64,000 bases of DNA from Candidatus Enterococcus moelleringii (GTDB lineage Bacteria > Bacillota > Bacilli > Lactobacillales > Enterococcaceae): positions 26,214 through 90,213 of the forward strand of contig NZ_JAFREM010000006.1 of NCBI RefSeq assembly GCF_017377575.1, written 5' to 3'. This document shows, piece by piece, positions 1 to 8,271 of the stretch (positions are counted from its first letter, which is position 1; every line of letters begins with the position of its first letter). The notes beneath the pieces were generated by a model. It ran no database searches. It was not told the DNA's origin and saw nothing but the letters and a program-made list of their open reading frames with translations. A program made the position numbers and the translations under genes.

Positions 1-410
1 TCTACATAGGCACGGTGGTTGAAGCGTTCGTCGGTTAATAAGTTCATTAAAGTTCCAGCTGTTCCGCCTTTTGGATCGTAAGCACCAAAATAAACTTCTT
101 CCACTCGCGATAAGATCATCGCTCCGCTGCACATGGGACAAGGCTCCAATGTGACAAATAATTGACACTCCTCCAACCGCCAGTTGTCCAGATCTTTACA
201 GGCTTCTCGGATGGCAAACATCTCAGCATGACTGGTTGCGTCTTGACTATGTTCTCTAAGATTGTGCCCGCGACCAATAATTTCTTTCTTATATACGACA
301 ACAGCACCGATAGGAACTTCTGCAACGGCTTCCGCCTTTTGCGCTTCATGGATAGCCTCCTGCATATAATACGCTTTTTCTTCTTCTGTAAATGAACTGA
401 TTCGTTCCAC
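1..410 (-). CDS. tadA: tRNA-specific adenosine deaminase TadA (partial, C-terminus beyond left edge)
   Basis: Converts adenosine 34 to inosine in the anticodon wobble position of tRNA-Arg(ACG). Reading the minus strand from the right gives a cytidine/deoxycytidylate deaminase fold with the zinc-site His and catalytic Glu in 'SHAEM' and the two zinc Cys in 'PCPMCSGAM', followed by the family's 'VYFGAYDPKGG' strand. A GTG at 410 has a GAGGTG ribosome site six bases upstream (422-417). Another in-frame GTG at 419 lies inside that ribosome site, so 410 is preferred. The stop is outside the window. The family identity is clear; only the exact start is inferred. Confidence 0.9.
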   Translation of the reverse strand, partial: MERISSFTEEEKAYYMQEAIHEAQKAEAVAEVPIGAVVVYKKEIIGRGHNLREHSQDATSHAEMFAIREACKDLDNWRLEECQLFVTLEPCPMCSGAMILSRVEEVYFGAYDPKGGTAGTLMNLLTDERFNHRAYV

Positions 411-541
411 GTTTTTCACCTCGGTTCCTACTTTAGCATATTTTGGGCTATTGTCAGTAAAAAAATTAGACAGACTCAGTCTAATGGCTGATTCAAAACA
501 GTACTGCTATGCGTATGATAGTAGAATAAGGAGGGATTACA

Positions 542-928
542 GTGAAAAAAAGCAGACGCATCGTCGTCGCTATTATGTTGATTTTGGTGTTTTTAGTACT
601 AGTTGAGCCTAAAATGACCAAAAATCAAACCAATGATTGGGCTGCGATTGCTGACTTAGTAAATCCCTTTGTGAAAGTAGAAAAAGTTTATGTAAAAATA
701 GAAGATCCTAAAGAACTTGTTCAATTAAGTAATAACTCTGATCATGCTGCTTATACTGCAACCAGCTACAACGATTGCGGACAACCAAGGAAAATTAGTT
801 ACCACGCAGATTACAAACCTGCTACTGGGCGCTACTTAGAGCTAACTGCTAAAGGGCAGAATGTTCGCAGCTGGAAAGAAGTTTTACCGGCTCAGGTACC
901 AGTTGAAGCGCGGGATCGTTTGCGGTGA
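542..928 (+). CDS. YxeA-family (DUF1093) secreted/membrane-anchored protein
   Basis: A 128-residue protein starting at GTG, with a strong AAGGAGGGA ribosome site just upstream. Residues 1-22 form a positively charged N-terminus and one hydrophobic segment, so it is exported or membrane-anchored; no lipobox Cys is seen. The remainder fits the YxeA/DUF1093 pattern: 'VYVKI', a central 'TATSYNDCGQPRKISY' that resembles the family's YND-G-x-x-K-x-I motif, 'GRYLELTAKG', and a final 'SWKEVLPAQVP'. The family is small, often found near transporters or stress genes, and its biochemical role is unknown. It stands alone here, convergent with the next gene, with a shared terminator between them. Confidence 0.75.
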   Translation: MKKSRRIVVAIMLILVFLVLVEPKMTKNQTNDWAAIADLVNPFVKVEKVYVKIEDPKELVQLSNNSDHAAYTATSYNDCGQPRKISYHADYKPATGRYLELTAKGQNVRSWKEVLPAQVPVEARDRLR

Positions 929-954
929 AACGCCAACAAATAATCCATAGAAAA

Positions 955-1002
955 AAACTCCGATCAATCTCAGTCATTACTACTGAATATTGATTGGAGT
1001 TT
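955..1002. terminator. Bidirectional rho-independent terminator
   Basis: A 14-base stem (AAACTCCGATCAAT at 955-968 against ATTGATTGGAGTTT at 989-1002, one wobble pair) flanked by A-rich and T-rich runs lies between two convergent genes and can serve both. Confidence 0.8.
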
Positions 1003-1007
1003 ACTGC

Positions 1008-1346
1008 TTATTCGATTACATTGTCGACCATATTCATGATCTTATCTTTCAAATCATCTGTGGTTTCCTTGATTGAGTCACCATAGACTGATACACGTTT
1101 TTTTCCGTCCTTGATTTTCCCAAGGATACTCATCAGGTTATCTAAGTCCTCATCAGACAACTTATCAACAATAGTCATAATTTTATCACTACCGTCGAAT
1201 TTATCATTCACAAATTTTTTCACTTTGTGACGATTAGACACATGGCGTGCTTTCTCTAAAACTTTGCCCGAGGCAATCACTGCTGTGGCAACGCTAGCTA
1301 CCGCAATGACACTTACACCGATCTTGATTTTCGTTGCTCTTTTCAT
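1008..1346 (-). CDS. Small membrane-anchored protein of unknown function
   Basis: A 112-residue protein with an AAAGGAG ribosome site. Residues 7-27 are a hydrophobic segment preceded by Lys and Arg, which suggests a signal anchor with the rest outside the membrane or tethered to it. The remainder is highly charged and predicted helical (repeated 'DKLSDEDLDNLM', 'KDKIMNMVDNVIE'). No catalytic motif is visible and I do not recognise the family. The layout resembles small envelope-stress proteins of Lactobacillales (short anchor plus amphipathic helices), but that is only a resemblance. It is a single-gene unit that ends at the shared terminator at 955-1002. Confidence 0.6.
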   Translation of the reverse strand: MKRATKIKIGVSVIAVASVATAVIASGKVLEKARHVSNRHKVKKFVNDKFDGSDKIMTIVDKLSDEDLDNLMSILGKIKDGKKRVSVYGDSIKETTDDLKDKIMNMVDNVIE

Positions 1347-1485
1347 GGGTATCAGCTCCTTTATTTGCTAATTTAATCATACCATAATCTAAGGTCGAAC
1401 AATAATAAGAACTCTCTTTTTGTTGGAGAGATTCTTGTATTTTCTCTCGGAATATTTGCTATACTGGAACAAAAAAGGAGCGCTT

Positions 1486-1974
1486 ATGCAGATTCAACAC
1501 TACCCTGATACCCATCCAAAATTCCAACTAGCTAAACATTACGGTCTGAAGCAATTGTCGACAGTCGATGGTGAGGGTATTATCGATGATGAAGCTTTTG
1601 ACCTTTCCCAAGAAGTGTTTCTGGCAACTATAGATGATCAGATCGTAGGATTTTTATTAATAGCAGAAGATGGTTTGTTGGAAAAACTAGCGAAAGATAA
1701 TTTGTTTGAGCCACAGTCTTTAGATGGCTTATTAATTCAACAGCTGTTTGTTGATCCAGCTTTTCGAAAGCAGGGAATTGCCAGCCAGTTGTTGAAGCGA
1801 GCGGAGCAGCTGCAGGAAGATTTGTTTCTTTATGTGAGTGATAAAAATCAGGTAGCCAAGAAATTCTATGCTCAAAAAGGATTTCAGGCAATTGGTGTCT
1901 ACGAGGCTCCAAAACATAATGGGTTTACTGATTTCAAAGCTTACCTATTGAAAAAGCCCATAAAAAAACTGTAA
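1486..1974 (+). CDS. GNAT-family N-acetyltransferase
   Basis: Predicted to transfer an acetyl group from acetyl-CoA to an amine; the substrate is unknown. The protein has about 162 residues. The acetyl-CoA loop is seen as 'QLFVDPAFRKQGIASQLL', which fits the Q/R-x-x-G-x-A pattern, followed by 'LYVSDKNQVAKKFYAQKGF', the usual beta5-alpha4 region of the family. The ATG at 1486 has AAAAAGGAG nearby upstream. A longer reading from 1420 would need a start with no such site and adds 22 residues that do not look conserved. It is monocistronic and ends at a strong terminator. Confidence 0.85.
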   Translation: MQIQHYPDTHPKFQLAKHYGLKQLSTVDGEGIIDDEAFDLSQEVFLATIDDQIVGFLLIAEDGLLEKLAKDNLFEPQSLDGLLIQQLFVDPAFRKQGIASQLLKRAEQLQEDLFLYVSDKNQVAKKFYAQKGFQAIGVYEAPKHNGFTDFKAYLLKKPIKKL

Positions 1975-2004
1975 ACCTCTGAAATTGAAGGTTTACAGTT
2001 TTTT
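1963..2004. terminator. Bidirectional rho-independent terminator
   Basis: The stem AAAAAACTGTAAACCT pairs with AGGTTTACAGTTTTTT around a 10-base loop. It overlaps the end of the acetyltransferase and the stop of the convergent protease gene, so it can end both transcripts. Confidence 0.85.
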
Positions 2005-2006
2005 GT

Positions 2007-2720
2007 CTAGTTTCGATTGCGGTTGCCGCCGAATAGCATGATCAAGCGTAACAGCTGCAAGAAGGTAGCCAAGGCTGCGGCCACATAGGTTAAAGCTGCG
2101 GCGGTCAATACTTTACGAGCTGCTTGCAATTCATCTGTCTCCAGCATGTTGCCATCTCTAAGAATGGCTAATGCACGACGAGAGGCATCGAATTCTACTG
2201 GTAAAGTAACCAACTGGAACACTAAGGCCAATGAAAAAGCTGCGATTCCGATGTTAATTAAGGTAGCATTCCAACTCATAACAACCCCAATTAAAATAAT
2301 TGGAAAAGCAATGGTTGAGCCAAAGTTTGCGACTGGTACAATCGCGTGACGAATCCTTAAAGGCAAATACCCTTTAGCATCCTGCACCGCGTGGCCGACT
2401 TCATGGGCCGCAACACCGATGGCTGCTACAGAAGTTGACTGCGCCGTTGCTTCTGACAAGCTGAGCATTTTGTTGCCGCTGTTGTAATTATCCGTTAAGT
2501 TCCCGGCAATTTGCTGCACACCAACATCATTGATTCCCTGATTTTGCAAAATGTATTGAGCAGCCCGTGTTCCGGTCAAGCCGTTGCGGCTGCGCATTTC
2601 GTCATATTTACGAAAAGTAGAGTTCACATAAGCGGAAGCTGCTCCACTGATCACTAATCCGAGGATAACCAAGAAGAATGTTGGATCGAAATAACCAAAT
2701 CCATATCCGTACATACACAT
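2007..2720 (-). CDS. YugP-family zinc metallopeptidase (membrane)
   Basis: A 237-residue integral membrane protein with the zinc-protease motif HEVGH in 'AAHEVGHAVQ' (about residue 106), followed by 'YLPLRIRHAIVPVANFGSTIAF' and several transmembrane segments (residues 12-32, about 135-160, 163-185 and the C-terminus). This is the architecture of YugP (DUF zinc metallopeptidase), a membrane protease of unknown substrate found widely in Firmicutes. The N-terminus is Gly/Tyr/Phe-rich before the first membrane segment. It is a single gene, with its own ribosome site and the convergent terminator at 1963-2004. Confidence 0.9.
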   Translation of the reverse strand: MCMYGYGFGYFDPTFFLVILGLVISGAASAYVNSTFRKYDEMRSRNGLTGTRAAQYILQNQGINDVGVQQIAGNLTDNYNSGNKMLSLSEATAQSTSVAAIGVAAHEVGHAVQDAKGYLPLRIRHAIVPVANFGSTIAFPIILIGVVMSWNATLINIGIAAFSLALVFQLVTLPVEFDASRRALAILRDGNMLETDELQAARKVLTAAALTYVAAALATFLQLLRLIMLFGGNRNRN

Positions 2721-2798
2721 TTCCCCTATCTTATCTTTCTTACTATTAGTGTAACAGAAAGCGGTGAAAAAAGTATGAAGACCGCACTAAGAATCTTT

Positions 2799-3134
2799 CT
2801 AGAGCTTTTTAACGAATTCCGATTTTAGTTTCATGGGGCCAAAACCGTCTACTTTGCAGTCGATATTATGGTCGCCTTCCACCAGACGAATGTTTTTCAC
2901 TTTGGTACCTTGTTTAATTGGGTTAGAAGCCCCTTTGACTTTTAAGTCTTTGATGACTGTGACGCTGTCGCCTTCTGCCAGCAGGTTGCCGTTGCTGTCT
3001 TTCACGACTAAGCCTTCTCCTTCTTCAGAAGATGCAGCTTCGTTCCATTCATGTCCACATTCTGGGCACACAAACATATTACGGTCCTCGTAAGTATATT
3101 CTGACTGACACATTGGGCAATTTGGTAATGACAT
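2799..3134 (-). CDS. phnA: PhnA/YjdM-family zinc-ribbon protein
   Basis: A 111-residue protein with an N-terminal zinc ribbon of two CxxC pairs ('CPMC' near residue 6, 'CPEC' near residue 24) and a C-terminal PhnA domain ('[26 protein letters not shown]', 'KSEFVKK'). Named after the phosphonate operon of E. coli, but the protein is not shown to cleave phosphonates in most bacteria, and no phosphonate genes lie nearby. The ATG has AAGGAG eight bases upstream. Family assignment is firm; function is not known. Confidence 0.9.
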   Translation of the reverse strand: MSLPNCPMCQSEYTYEDRNMFVCPECGHEWNEAASSEEGEGLVVKDSNGNLLAEGDSVTVIKDLKVKGASNPIKQGTKVKNIRLVEGDHNIDCKVDGFGPMKLKSEFVKKL

Positions 3135-3231
3135 AGTTTGTCTCCTTTTTTGGTTGATGCCTTATTTTAGCGAAAAAATAACCCTTTGAAAAGGGCATTC
3201 CCAGTGTTTTAGCAAGTTTTACCATAAAACA

Positions 3232-3268
3232 AGAACTAGCCATGTTCAAAAAAGACATGACTAGTTCT
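3232..3268 (-). terminator. Rho-independent terminator of the nrnA unit
   Basis: AGAACTAGCCATGT at 3232-3245 pairs with ACATGACTAGTTCT at 3255-3268 with one mismatch. It lies just beyond the nrnA stop on the minus strand and is followed by a T-rich stretch. Confidence 0.7.
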
Positions 3269-3278
3269 CAATTTTATT

Positions 3279-4226
3279 CTATTTTTGCTTGTACAACGCA
3301 CACATCGCCTGCAATTCGCGATAGATTTCTTCCCGCTCAGCGTCGTCGTGCGCGTTGGCGCCACTGGCTAACGGATGCCCGCCACCGTGATGGCGCTTGG
3401 CTAGTTCATTAATAACCGGACCTTTTGAACGCAGACGGACACGGTAGTAGCCTTCTGGTTGTTCTACAAACAGTCCCCATGCCAGCACATTATCAATTAC
3501 GCCAGGCAATGGTACTAAAGAAGAAGTCTCTGAATCAACAATGTCATATTTTTTCATCACTTCTTGGGATAAAACAACTTGGGCAGCTCCATTTTCATCT
3601 ACTTTTAAATTCTGGTACAAGTAACCGGAAAGCTTAGCCACCTTCAAGGAAATTTGTTCAATTTCCCGGTTTAGCTTGGTGGCATCAAAATGATGGTCGA
3701 TTAATTTGGCTGCTACCCGCAAAGTATGGGAAGTAGTTGCTGGATACAAGAAGCGGCCAGTATCTCCAACAATCCCGCCATACAGCAAGCGTGCTGCATT
3801 TGAAGTCAGCTCCAAATCAAGATCAAAAGCCAAGTCAGCAATCATCTCGCTGCAGCTGCTGGCTTTCGTATTCACCCACACGATGTCACCGTAGGGATCA
3901 TCGTTGGGATGATGGTCAATTTTGATTAATTTATCTCCTAGTGAAAAGCGTTTGTCGCTGATTCGTGGTGAATTTGCAGTATCCGTAACAATTACCAACG
4001 CATCTTGATATTTTTCGTCTTCGATCGTCTCCATGCTAGCTAGAAATTCCAAGCCCTCTACCGATCCACCAACTTGATAAATTTCTTTGTCAGGGAAATT
4101 GTGGCGCAAAGTCTCAGCCAAGCCCACCTGCGAACCAATGGCATCAGGATCAGGACGTTGATGACGATGAATAATAATGCGATCATATTCTTTAATTGCT
4201 GCGATAATTTTTTCTATTGTTGTCAT
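3279..4226 (-). CDS. nrnA: DHH/DHHA1 bifunctional oligoribonuclease / pAp phosphatase NrnA
   Basis: Degrades 2-5 nucleotide RNAs and dephosphorylates pAp in the cytoplasm. All DHH signatures are present: 'HRHQRPDPDAIGS' (motif I), 'VTDTANSPR' (motif II), 'IDHHPNDDPYGD' (the DHH), and the C-terminal DHHA1 'GGGHPLASGA'. The length of 315 residues is usual for the NrnA group. It follows the CBS-domain regulator with only 13 bases between the genes, the same order as ytoI-ytqI in Bacillus. The stop is followed by a hairpin terminator, so the two genes form a short operon. Confidence 0.92.
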   Translation of the reverse strand: MTTIEKIIAAIKEYDRIIIHRHQRPDPDAIGSQVGLAETLRHNFPDKEIYQVGGSVEGLEFLASMETIEDEKYQDALVIVTDTANSPRISDKRFSLGDKLIKIDHHPNDDPYGDIVWVNTKASSCSEMIADLAFDLDLELTSNAARLLYGGIVGDTGRFLYPATTSHTLRVAAKLIDHHFDATKLNREIEQISLKVAKLSGYLYQNLKVDENGAAQVVLSQEVMKKYDIVDSETSSLVPLPGVIDNVLAWGLFVEQPEGYYRVRLRSKGPVINELAKRHHGGGHPLASGANAHDDAEREEIYRELQAMCALYKQK

Positions 4227-4239
4227 ATTTTGCCTCTTT

Positions 4240-5571
4240 CTATGAACGTTCCATTACTTGGCAAACCACTAAAGCTTTTGCCACGATGACATTATCAATA
4301 TATACTTCTAAATCTAATTTGGCAGAACGTCGGCCGAATTCCAAGATTTTCGTGCGGATTTCAATTTCACTTTCCAGCTGAATCAGACGCAAATAGTGCA
4401 GATTCATTTGCTCAATCAAGGTATTGCGACGCTGATCGATCATCAAGGTTCGCTGTGCAACATTTGCCAGCAATTCACTTAGTACCCCAAATGAAATCGT
4501 TCCAACACTATTGACCATTTGCGGACTAACTTCGAATTTGAAGCAAGGCAGCTCTAACGGATTTCCATCGCGGTCAGTGTCTACCATAACGATATCGCCA
4601 ACAATTTGATCAGAAATCGTATTGGACATTTGCGGCTGACGCTGAACCAGCTGCATCGCCTTCATGACGTCTTGACGGCTGACCATCCCCAATAAGGTCA
4701 AATCGTCTTTGACTACCGGCATCATTTCCAGTCCATCCCAAATCATTCGGTGACTCACGGAAGCTACACTCATATTGGTTTTAACTACGATAGGATCTCG
4801 CGTCATTACGCGATCTAACAATTGATTATCGGCTTTTCCTAAAATATCTTTGGCCGTGACAATGCCCACGACCCGCATATTTTTATTTACGACTGGAAAA
4901 CGAGAATGTCCCGTTTCTTCAGATAGAAGCTGATAGCTGGAAATCGGTTCGCCAGCCTGCAAGTATTGTGTCTTCTCCAAAGGCATATAAATATCGCTGA
5001 CTTGCATAATGTCTTTTTTGATTAATTGATCACTTAAAGCCCGGTTGATCATGGTCGCAACGGTAAAGGAATCATAGGTGGTCCTCAGAACTGGCAATTC
5101 CAATTCATCACCTAATTGGGAAATTTCTGGATCCGTGTCAAAGCCCCCAGTGATTAACACAGCTGCCCCATCTTTCAAGGCTAGTCTTTGAGCACCTAAG
5201 CGGTTACCGACGATCAGCAAAGAACCTGGGGTAATATAACGCTGCATCGCCTCTTCTGTCATGGCACCAATGACAAATTTATTTAAATCTTTGTCTAAAC
5301 CAGCTGCTCCACCGAGAACGTCGCCTTCAATGATGCGGACTACTTCGCCAAAAGTAAGGCGTTCGATATTTTTCTTTAGCTTACGCTCGATTCGAATGGT
5401 CCCGACTCGTTGGATCGTGGAAACCAGTCCGATATTTTCAGCATCCTTGATCGCCCGATAAGCCGTTCCTTCACTGACACTTAAATTTTTGGCAATGCTG
5501 CGGACGGAAATACGCTCTCCCACCGGCAAACTTTCGATATGTTCTAAAATTAAATCATGTTTAGTTGCCAC
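4240..5571 (-). CDS. CBS-HTH-DRTGG-hotdog regulator, YtoI family
   Basis: A 443-residue multi-domain protein. Residues 1-65 are a GntR/DeoR-like helix-turn-helix ('RISVRSIAKNLSVSEGTAYRAI'); residues about 70-185 a DRTGG domain ('VRIIEGDVLGG'); residues about 190-310 a pair of CBS domains ('RFPVVNKNMRVVGIVTAKDIL', 'MMPVVKDDLTLLGMVSRQDVM') that bind adenine nucleotides in other proteins; and the C-terminus is a hot-dog fold. This is the YtoI arrangement. It probably senses a nucleotide and controls or accompanies NrnA, the next gene; that link is inferred from their consistent neighbourhood. The start ATG has a modest ribosome site. Confidence 0.85.
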   Translation of the reverse strand: MATKHDLILEHIESLPVGERISVRSIAKNLSVSEGTAYRAIKDAENIGLVSTIQRVGTIRIERKLKKNIERLTFGEVVRIIEGDVLGGAAGLDKDLNKFVIGAMTEEAMQRYITPGSLLIVGNRLGAQRLALKDGAAVLITGGFDTDPEISQLGDELELPVLRTTYDSFTVATMINRALSDQLIKKDIMQVSDIYMPLEKTQYLQAGEPISSYQLLSEETGHSRFPVVNKNMRVVGIVTAKDILGKADNQLLDRVMTRDPIVVKTNMSVASVSHRMIWDGLEMMPVVKDDLTLLGMVSRQDVMKAMQLVQRQPQMSNTISDQIVGDIVMVDTDRDGNPLELPCFKFEVSPQMVNSVGTISFGVLSELLANVAQRTLMIDQRRNTLIEQMNLHYLRLIQLESEIEIRTKILEFGRRSAKLDLEVYIDNVIVAKALVVCQVMERS

Positions 5572-5641
5572 AACTAACCCTCCTGTTTCACCTTTTTCAT
5601 TGGTACAGTTTTATCTTTTTTAGTATAACAGAAGGAACAAT

Positions 5642-5682
5642 AAAAAAGAAGCCAGCTGCTAGTTTTTCAACAAATCAGCTGA
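5642..5682 (-). terminator. Rho-independent terminator of the YbaK gene
   Basis: On the minus strand GTCAGCTG pairs with CAGCTGGC, followed by TTCTTTTTT. The hairpin sits just past the YbaK stop codon. Confidence 0.7.
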
Positions 5683-5692
5683 CCTCTTGTGG

Positions 5693-6163
5693 TTATTTCA
5701 ATAAACTTTCAATCTCTGGGTGTAACAGTTCCAGCAAATCGCTGGCAGCTAATTCAACCGCTTTACCGATTTCGCCGCTGGAAATAATTACTTGGTCATA
5801 ATTATGAATGCTTTCGTCAAACACGATTAAATAATCCGGATGATTCAAGCGAATGCCAATTGGCGTATTTGCTCCATGTTCATAGCCAGTATGTTCCAAT
5901 ACAAAATCCATCGGCGGCAAACCAATTTTGCGATTGCCGGTGGCCTTGGCAGCTTTTTTGTAGTCTAAGCGAGCGTCCAATGGTACTACTGCGATGACCA
6001 CACCGGTTTTGTTGCCTTTTAACACTAGCGTTTTGAAAATTTTATCATGATCGACAGGTTCTTCGGTTAATACGGCGGTCCCGTCTTCTCTTTCTACTGG
6101 CAGTTCTTGCACAGTGAAAGCAATGCCTTTTTCGGTTAAATATTCTTCTACTTGATTAGCCAT
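5693..6163 (-). CDS. ybaK: Cys-tRNA(Pro)/Cys-tRNA(Cys) deacylase YbaK/EbsC
   Basis: Trans-editing enzyme that hydrolyses misacylated Cys-tRNA(Pro). The YbaK fold is seen in 'KIFKTLVLKGNKTGVVIAVVPLDARLDYKKAAKATGNRKIGL', with the conserved Lys of 'KTLV', and the 'ANTPIGIR' and 'SSGEIGKAVELA' segments that form the substrate pocket. The length of 156 residues is standard. In enterococci the same family is called EbsC. It is a single gene with its own terminator; the region directly upstream holds a duplicated piece of the neighbouring transporter. Confidence 0.9.
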   Translation of the reverse strand: MANQVEEYLTEKGIAFTVQELPVEREDGTAVLTEEPVDHDKIFKTLVLKGNKTGVVIAVVPLDARLDYKKAAKATGNRKIGLPPMDFVLEHTGYEHGANTPIGIRLNHPDYLIVFDESIHNYDQVIISSGEIGKAVELAASDLLELLHPEIESLLK

Positions 6164-6175
6164 TTTTCTTTCCCT

Positions 6176-6487
6176 CTATTTCGTTATTAAAATATTCATT
6201 TTTTCAAAGAAAAAATGAGTCTGATTCTCTCCACGCGTACCATTCCACTAAGTATGACGTTACTTCTTTTTGCCTGTACCTTTTCTTGCTTCCTTCGAAC
6301 GCTTTGTTCCTGCGAAAAGTGGAACTGGCATCTATTTCGTTATTAAAGTATTCATTTTTTTAAAGAAAAAATGAGTCTGATTCTCTCCACGCGTACCATT
6401 CCACTAAGTATGACGTTACTTCTTATTACTCGTATCTTTTTTTGCTTCTTTCGAACGCTTTGTTCCTGCGAAAAGTGGAACTGGCAT
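6176..6487 (-). repeat. 156-bp tandem duplication covering the 3' end of the MFS gene
   Basis: Two head-to-tail copies, 6176-6331 and 6332-6487, line up at a constant offset of 156 bp with no gap and only scattered substitutions. The right copy encodes the last two dozen codons of the transporter and its A/T-only hairpin (TCATTTTTT...GAAAAAATGA). The left copy is a remnant of the same region beyond the stop codon; its equivalent reading frame ends in a similar Lys-rich tail. It is not an insertion element. Confidence 0.9.
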
Positions 6488-7900
6488 CCTCCTAAATCGA
6501 ACAACCGAAAGAATCAGCGCAATAAAACACAACGCAAAGGATGCGACAAAGGTAATTCGCATGCCAAACACAAACACATCTGGTCGATTGGCGATATAAG
6601 TGGTTACTCGTTCGCCGTAAGCTGCGCTCATGCCGCTATACAGAATCGTGGTAGCCAGCGCGATCCCGATGACCATACCAAGATTGCGGGCAAATGAGTT
6701 CAAACTGCCGGCAACACCTAGGTTTTCTTTGGTCACGCTGCTCATCACCATCGTATTGTTTGGCGACTGAAACAATGCATTGCCAAAGCCCATGATAGCT
6801 GTCGCAATAACATAATACCAAATCGGAGTTGTCTCATTCATGAAAATGTACATAATTTGAGTAACTGAGAGCATCACCAATCCGGTGACAACTAAAATTT
6901 GTGAACCTACTTTATCGGTCAAATACCCGCTGATGGGTGATCCTATCACCATCAAGAACGGAAATACCATCATTAACAAGCCTGAATAACTAGCTGAAAG
7001 TCCCCGTGCACTTTGTAGATAAAATGGAATCACCACATTCACGAAGAAGTTGGATGAGAAGATCAATACAGCGGTGATCAAACTCATGGTGAACATTTTA
7101 TTTTTGAAAATACTGAAGACAATCAACGGATCGGTTTTCCGTTTTTCCACATAGATGAAAAAGATAAAAGCGATCAGTGCTAGTCCTAATAAGCCTAACG
7201 GAAGTGGGTTCAAATAGCCAATCTCCTGACCGATAAAAATACTGCCAAAGAAGCTCATGATCGTTACCGCAAAAGCACCGAAGCCTAAGAAATCAATCTT
7301 ACGTTGAGACATTGTGATATCCTTCGGCAGGAATTTCTCACCAATTAGAATCGTGGCAATCCCGACTGGTACGTTGATCCAGAAAATATAAGACCAAGAA
7401 AATTGAGACAAAATCAAGCCACCGATGCCTGGACCAGCAATTGAGCCTAGTGACACAAAAGCACCGATTGAGCCTAATGCCCGGCCCCGTTCCTTCATAG
7501 GAAAGACTTCGGTGGCAATCCCTGAATTGGTTGCCATGGTCATGCTGGCTCCGATCCCTTGAATCACTCGACCAAACAATAGGAATTCTAATGAATGATT
7601 AAAGCCGCACAATAATGAGCCAACGGTAAAAATAATCGTTCCAATCCGATAGACTTTAATTTTCCCAAAGCTGTCTCCGATTTTCCCAAACAAAAGCAAA
7701 CAGGCACAGACTACCATTAAATAGATGGAAACCACCCATTCGGCTTCATTCATTGGTACATTCAAATCTTTGGAAATCGTCGGCAAAGCAATGTTTACAA
7801 TACTGGAGTCCAAGGTGGACATGAAAGCAAACATAGCTACCGATACGAGAATCCACCAGCGGTTCTTCTGAACTAATGGATCGTCTTGATAAGTCGCCAT
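6416..7900 (-). CDS. DHA2-family (EmrB/QacA-type) MFS drug:H+ antiporter
   Basis: A 494-residue cytoplasmic-membrane exporter with about 14 predicted transmembrane helices. Motif D1 is at 'FMSTLDSSIVNIALPTI' (about residues 26-42), motif A-like 'GKIGDSFGKIKVYRIG' follows helix 2, and motif C 'PGIGGLILSQFSWSYIFWINVPVG' lies in helix 5. These identify the 14-helix DHA2 group, which exports lipophilic cations and other drugs; the exact substrate cannot be told. The hydrophilic tail is Lys-rich. The promoter faces that of the toxin-antitoxin pair with a shared decamer. The 3' end is duplicated downstream. Confidence 0.88.
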   Translation of the reverse strand: MATYQDDPLVQKNRWWILVSVAMFAFMSTLDSSIVNIALPTISKDLNVPMNEAEWVVSIYLMVVCACLLLFGKIGDSFGKIKVYRIGTIIFTVGSLLCGFNHSLEFLLFGRVIQGIGASMTMATNSGIATEVFPMKERGRALGSIGAFVSLGSIAGPGIGGLILSQFSWSYIFWINVPVGIATILIGEKFLPKDITMSQRKIDFLGFGAFAVTIMSFFGSIFIGQEIGYLNPLPLGLLGLALIAFIFFIYVEKRKTDPLIVFSIFKNKMFTMSLITAVLIFSSNFFVNVVIPFYLQSARGLSASYSGLLMMVFPFLMVIGSPISGYLTDKVGSQILVVTGLVMLSVTQIMYIFMNETTPIWYYVIATAIMGFGNALFQSPNNTMVMSSVTKENLGVAGSLNSFARNLGMVIGIALATTILYSGMSAAYGERVTTYIANRPDVFVFGMRITFVASFALCFIALILSVVRFRRMPVPLFAGTKRSKEAKKDTSNKK

Positions 7901-7926
7901 ACAAAAACTTCCTTTCCAATCATTGT

Positions 7927-7992
7927 GATTATAACAATTTTTGGAAAAAAGGAGCAGTAATATGCCGCCGGGTGTTATAACGTGTTATAATC
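7927..7992. promoter_or_regulatory. Divergent promoters sharing the decamer TGTTATAATC
   Basis: TGTTATAATC occurs on the plus strand at 7983-7992 and, inverted, at 7927-7936 on the minus strand. Each contains a TATAAT -10 box for one of the divergent genes. The plus-strand copy is preceded by GTGTTATAA at 7972-7980, giving a direct repeat of GTGTTATAA with a 10-bp period (7972 and 7982). The arrangement suits autoregulation by the antitoxin, perhaps reaching the transporter promoter as well. Confidence 0.5.
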
Positions 7993-8019
7993 AACAAAAA
8001 AGAATAGGAGTTGAATTTT

Positions 8020-8271
8020 ATGGGTGAACTTAAAATTCGAAAAATCGGCAATTCAGTTGGGGCAATTTTCCCTAAAGAGTGGGGATTAGAAGCTGGAGAT
8101 GTATTAGAGTATACAAAAGATGGCGACAATTACGTCCTAAATACGCAGAATATTGCTAGAGAACACGATCGACAGTTGATCGAAGAAAGCTTTGCTGAGT
8201 TTGAGACTGGTAAAACTTTAACGGAAGAACAAATGAAGAAAGAGTTTGGGAAATATGGCTGGGGAGAATAA
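8020..8271 (+). CDS. AbrB/MazE-type antitoxin
   Basis: An 83-residue DNA-binding antitoxin. The N-terminal swapped-hairpin AbrB fold is visible in 'LKIRKIGNSVGAIFPKEWGLEAGDVL', followed by an acidic C-terminal tail that would wrap the toxin. The ATG at 8020 has AGGAG nine bases upstream; a TTG at 8011 is in frame but too close to that site. The gene overlaps the toxin by 14 bases, so translation is coupled. Direct repeats in the promoter are a likely operator. Confidence 0.85.
   Translation: MGELKIRKIGNSVGAIFPKEWGLEAGDVLEYTKDGDNYVLNTQNIAREHDRQLIEESFAEFETGKTLTEEQMKKEFGKYGWGE

Noticed and set aside
116..395. Open frames of 77 residues on both strands near the left edge
   Set aside because: They are out of frame with tadA, whose deaminase motifs are clear in the true minus-strand frame.
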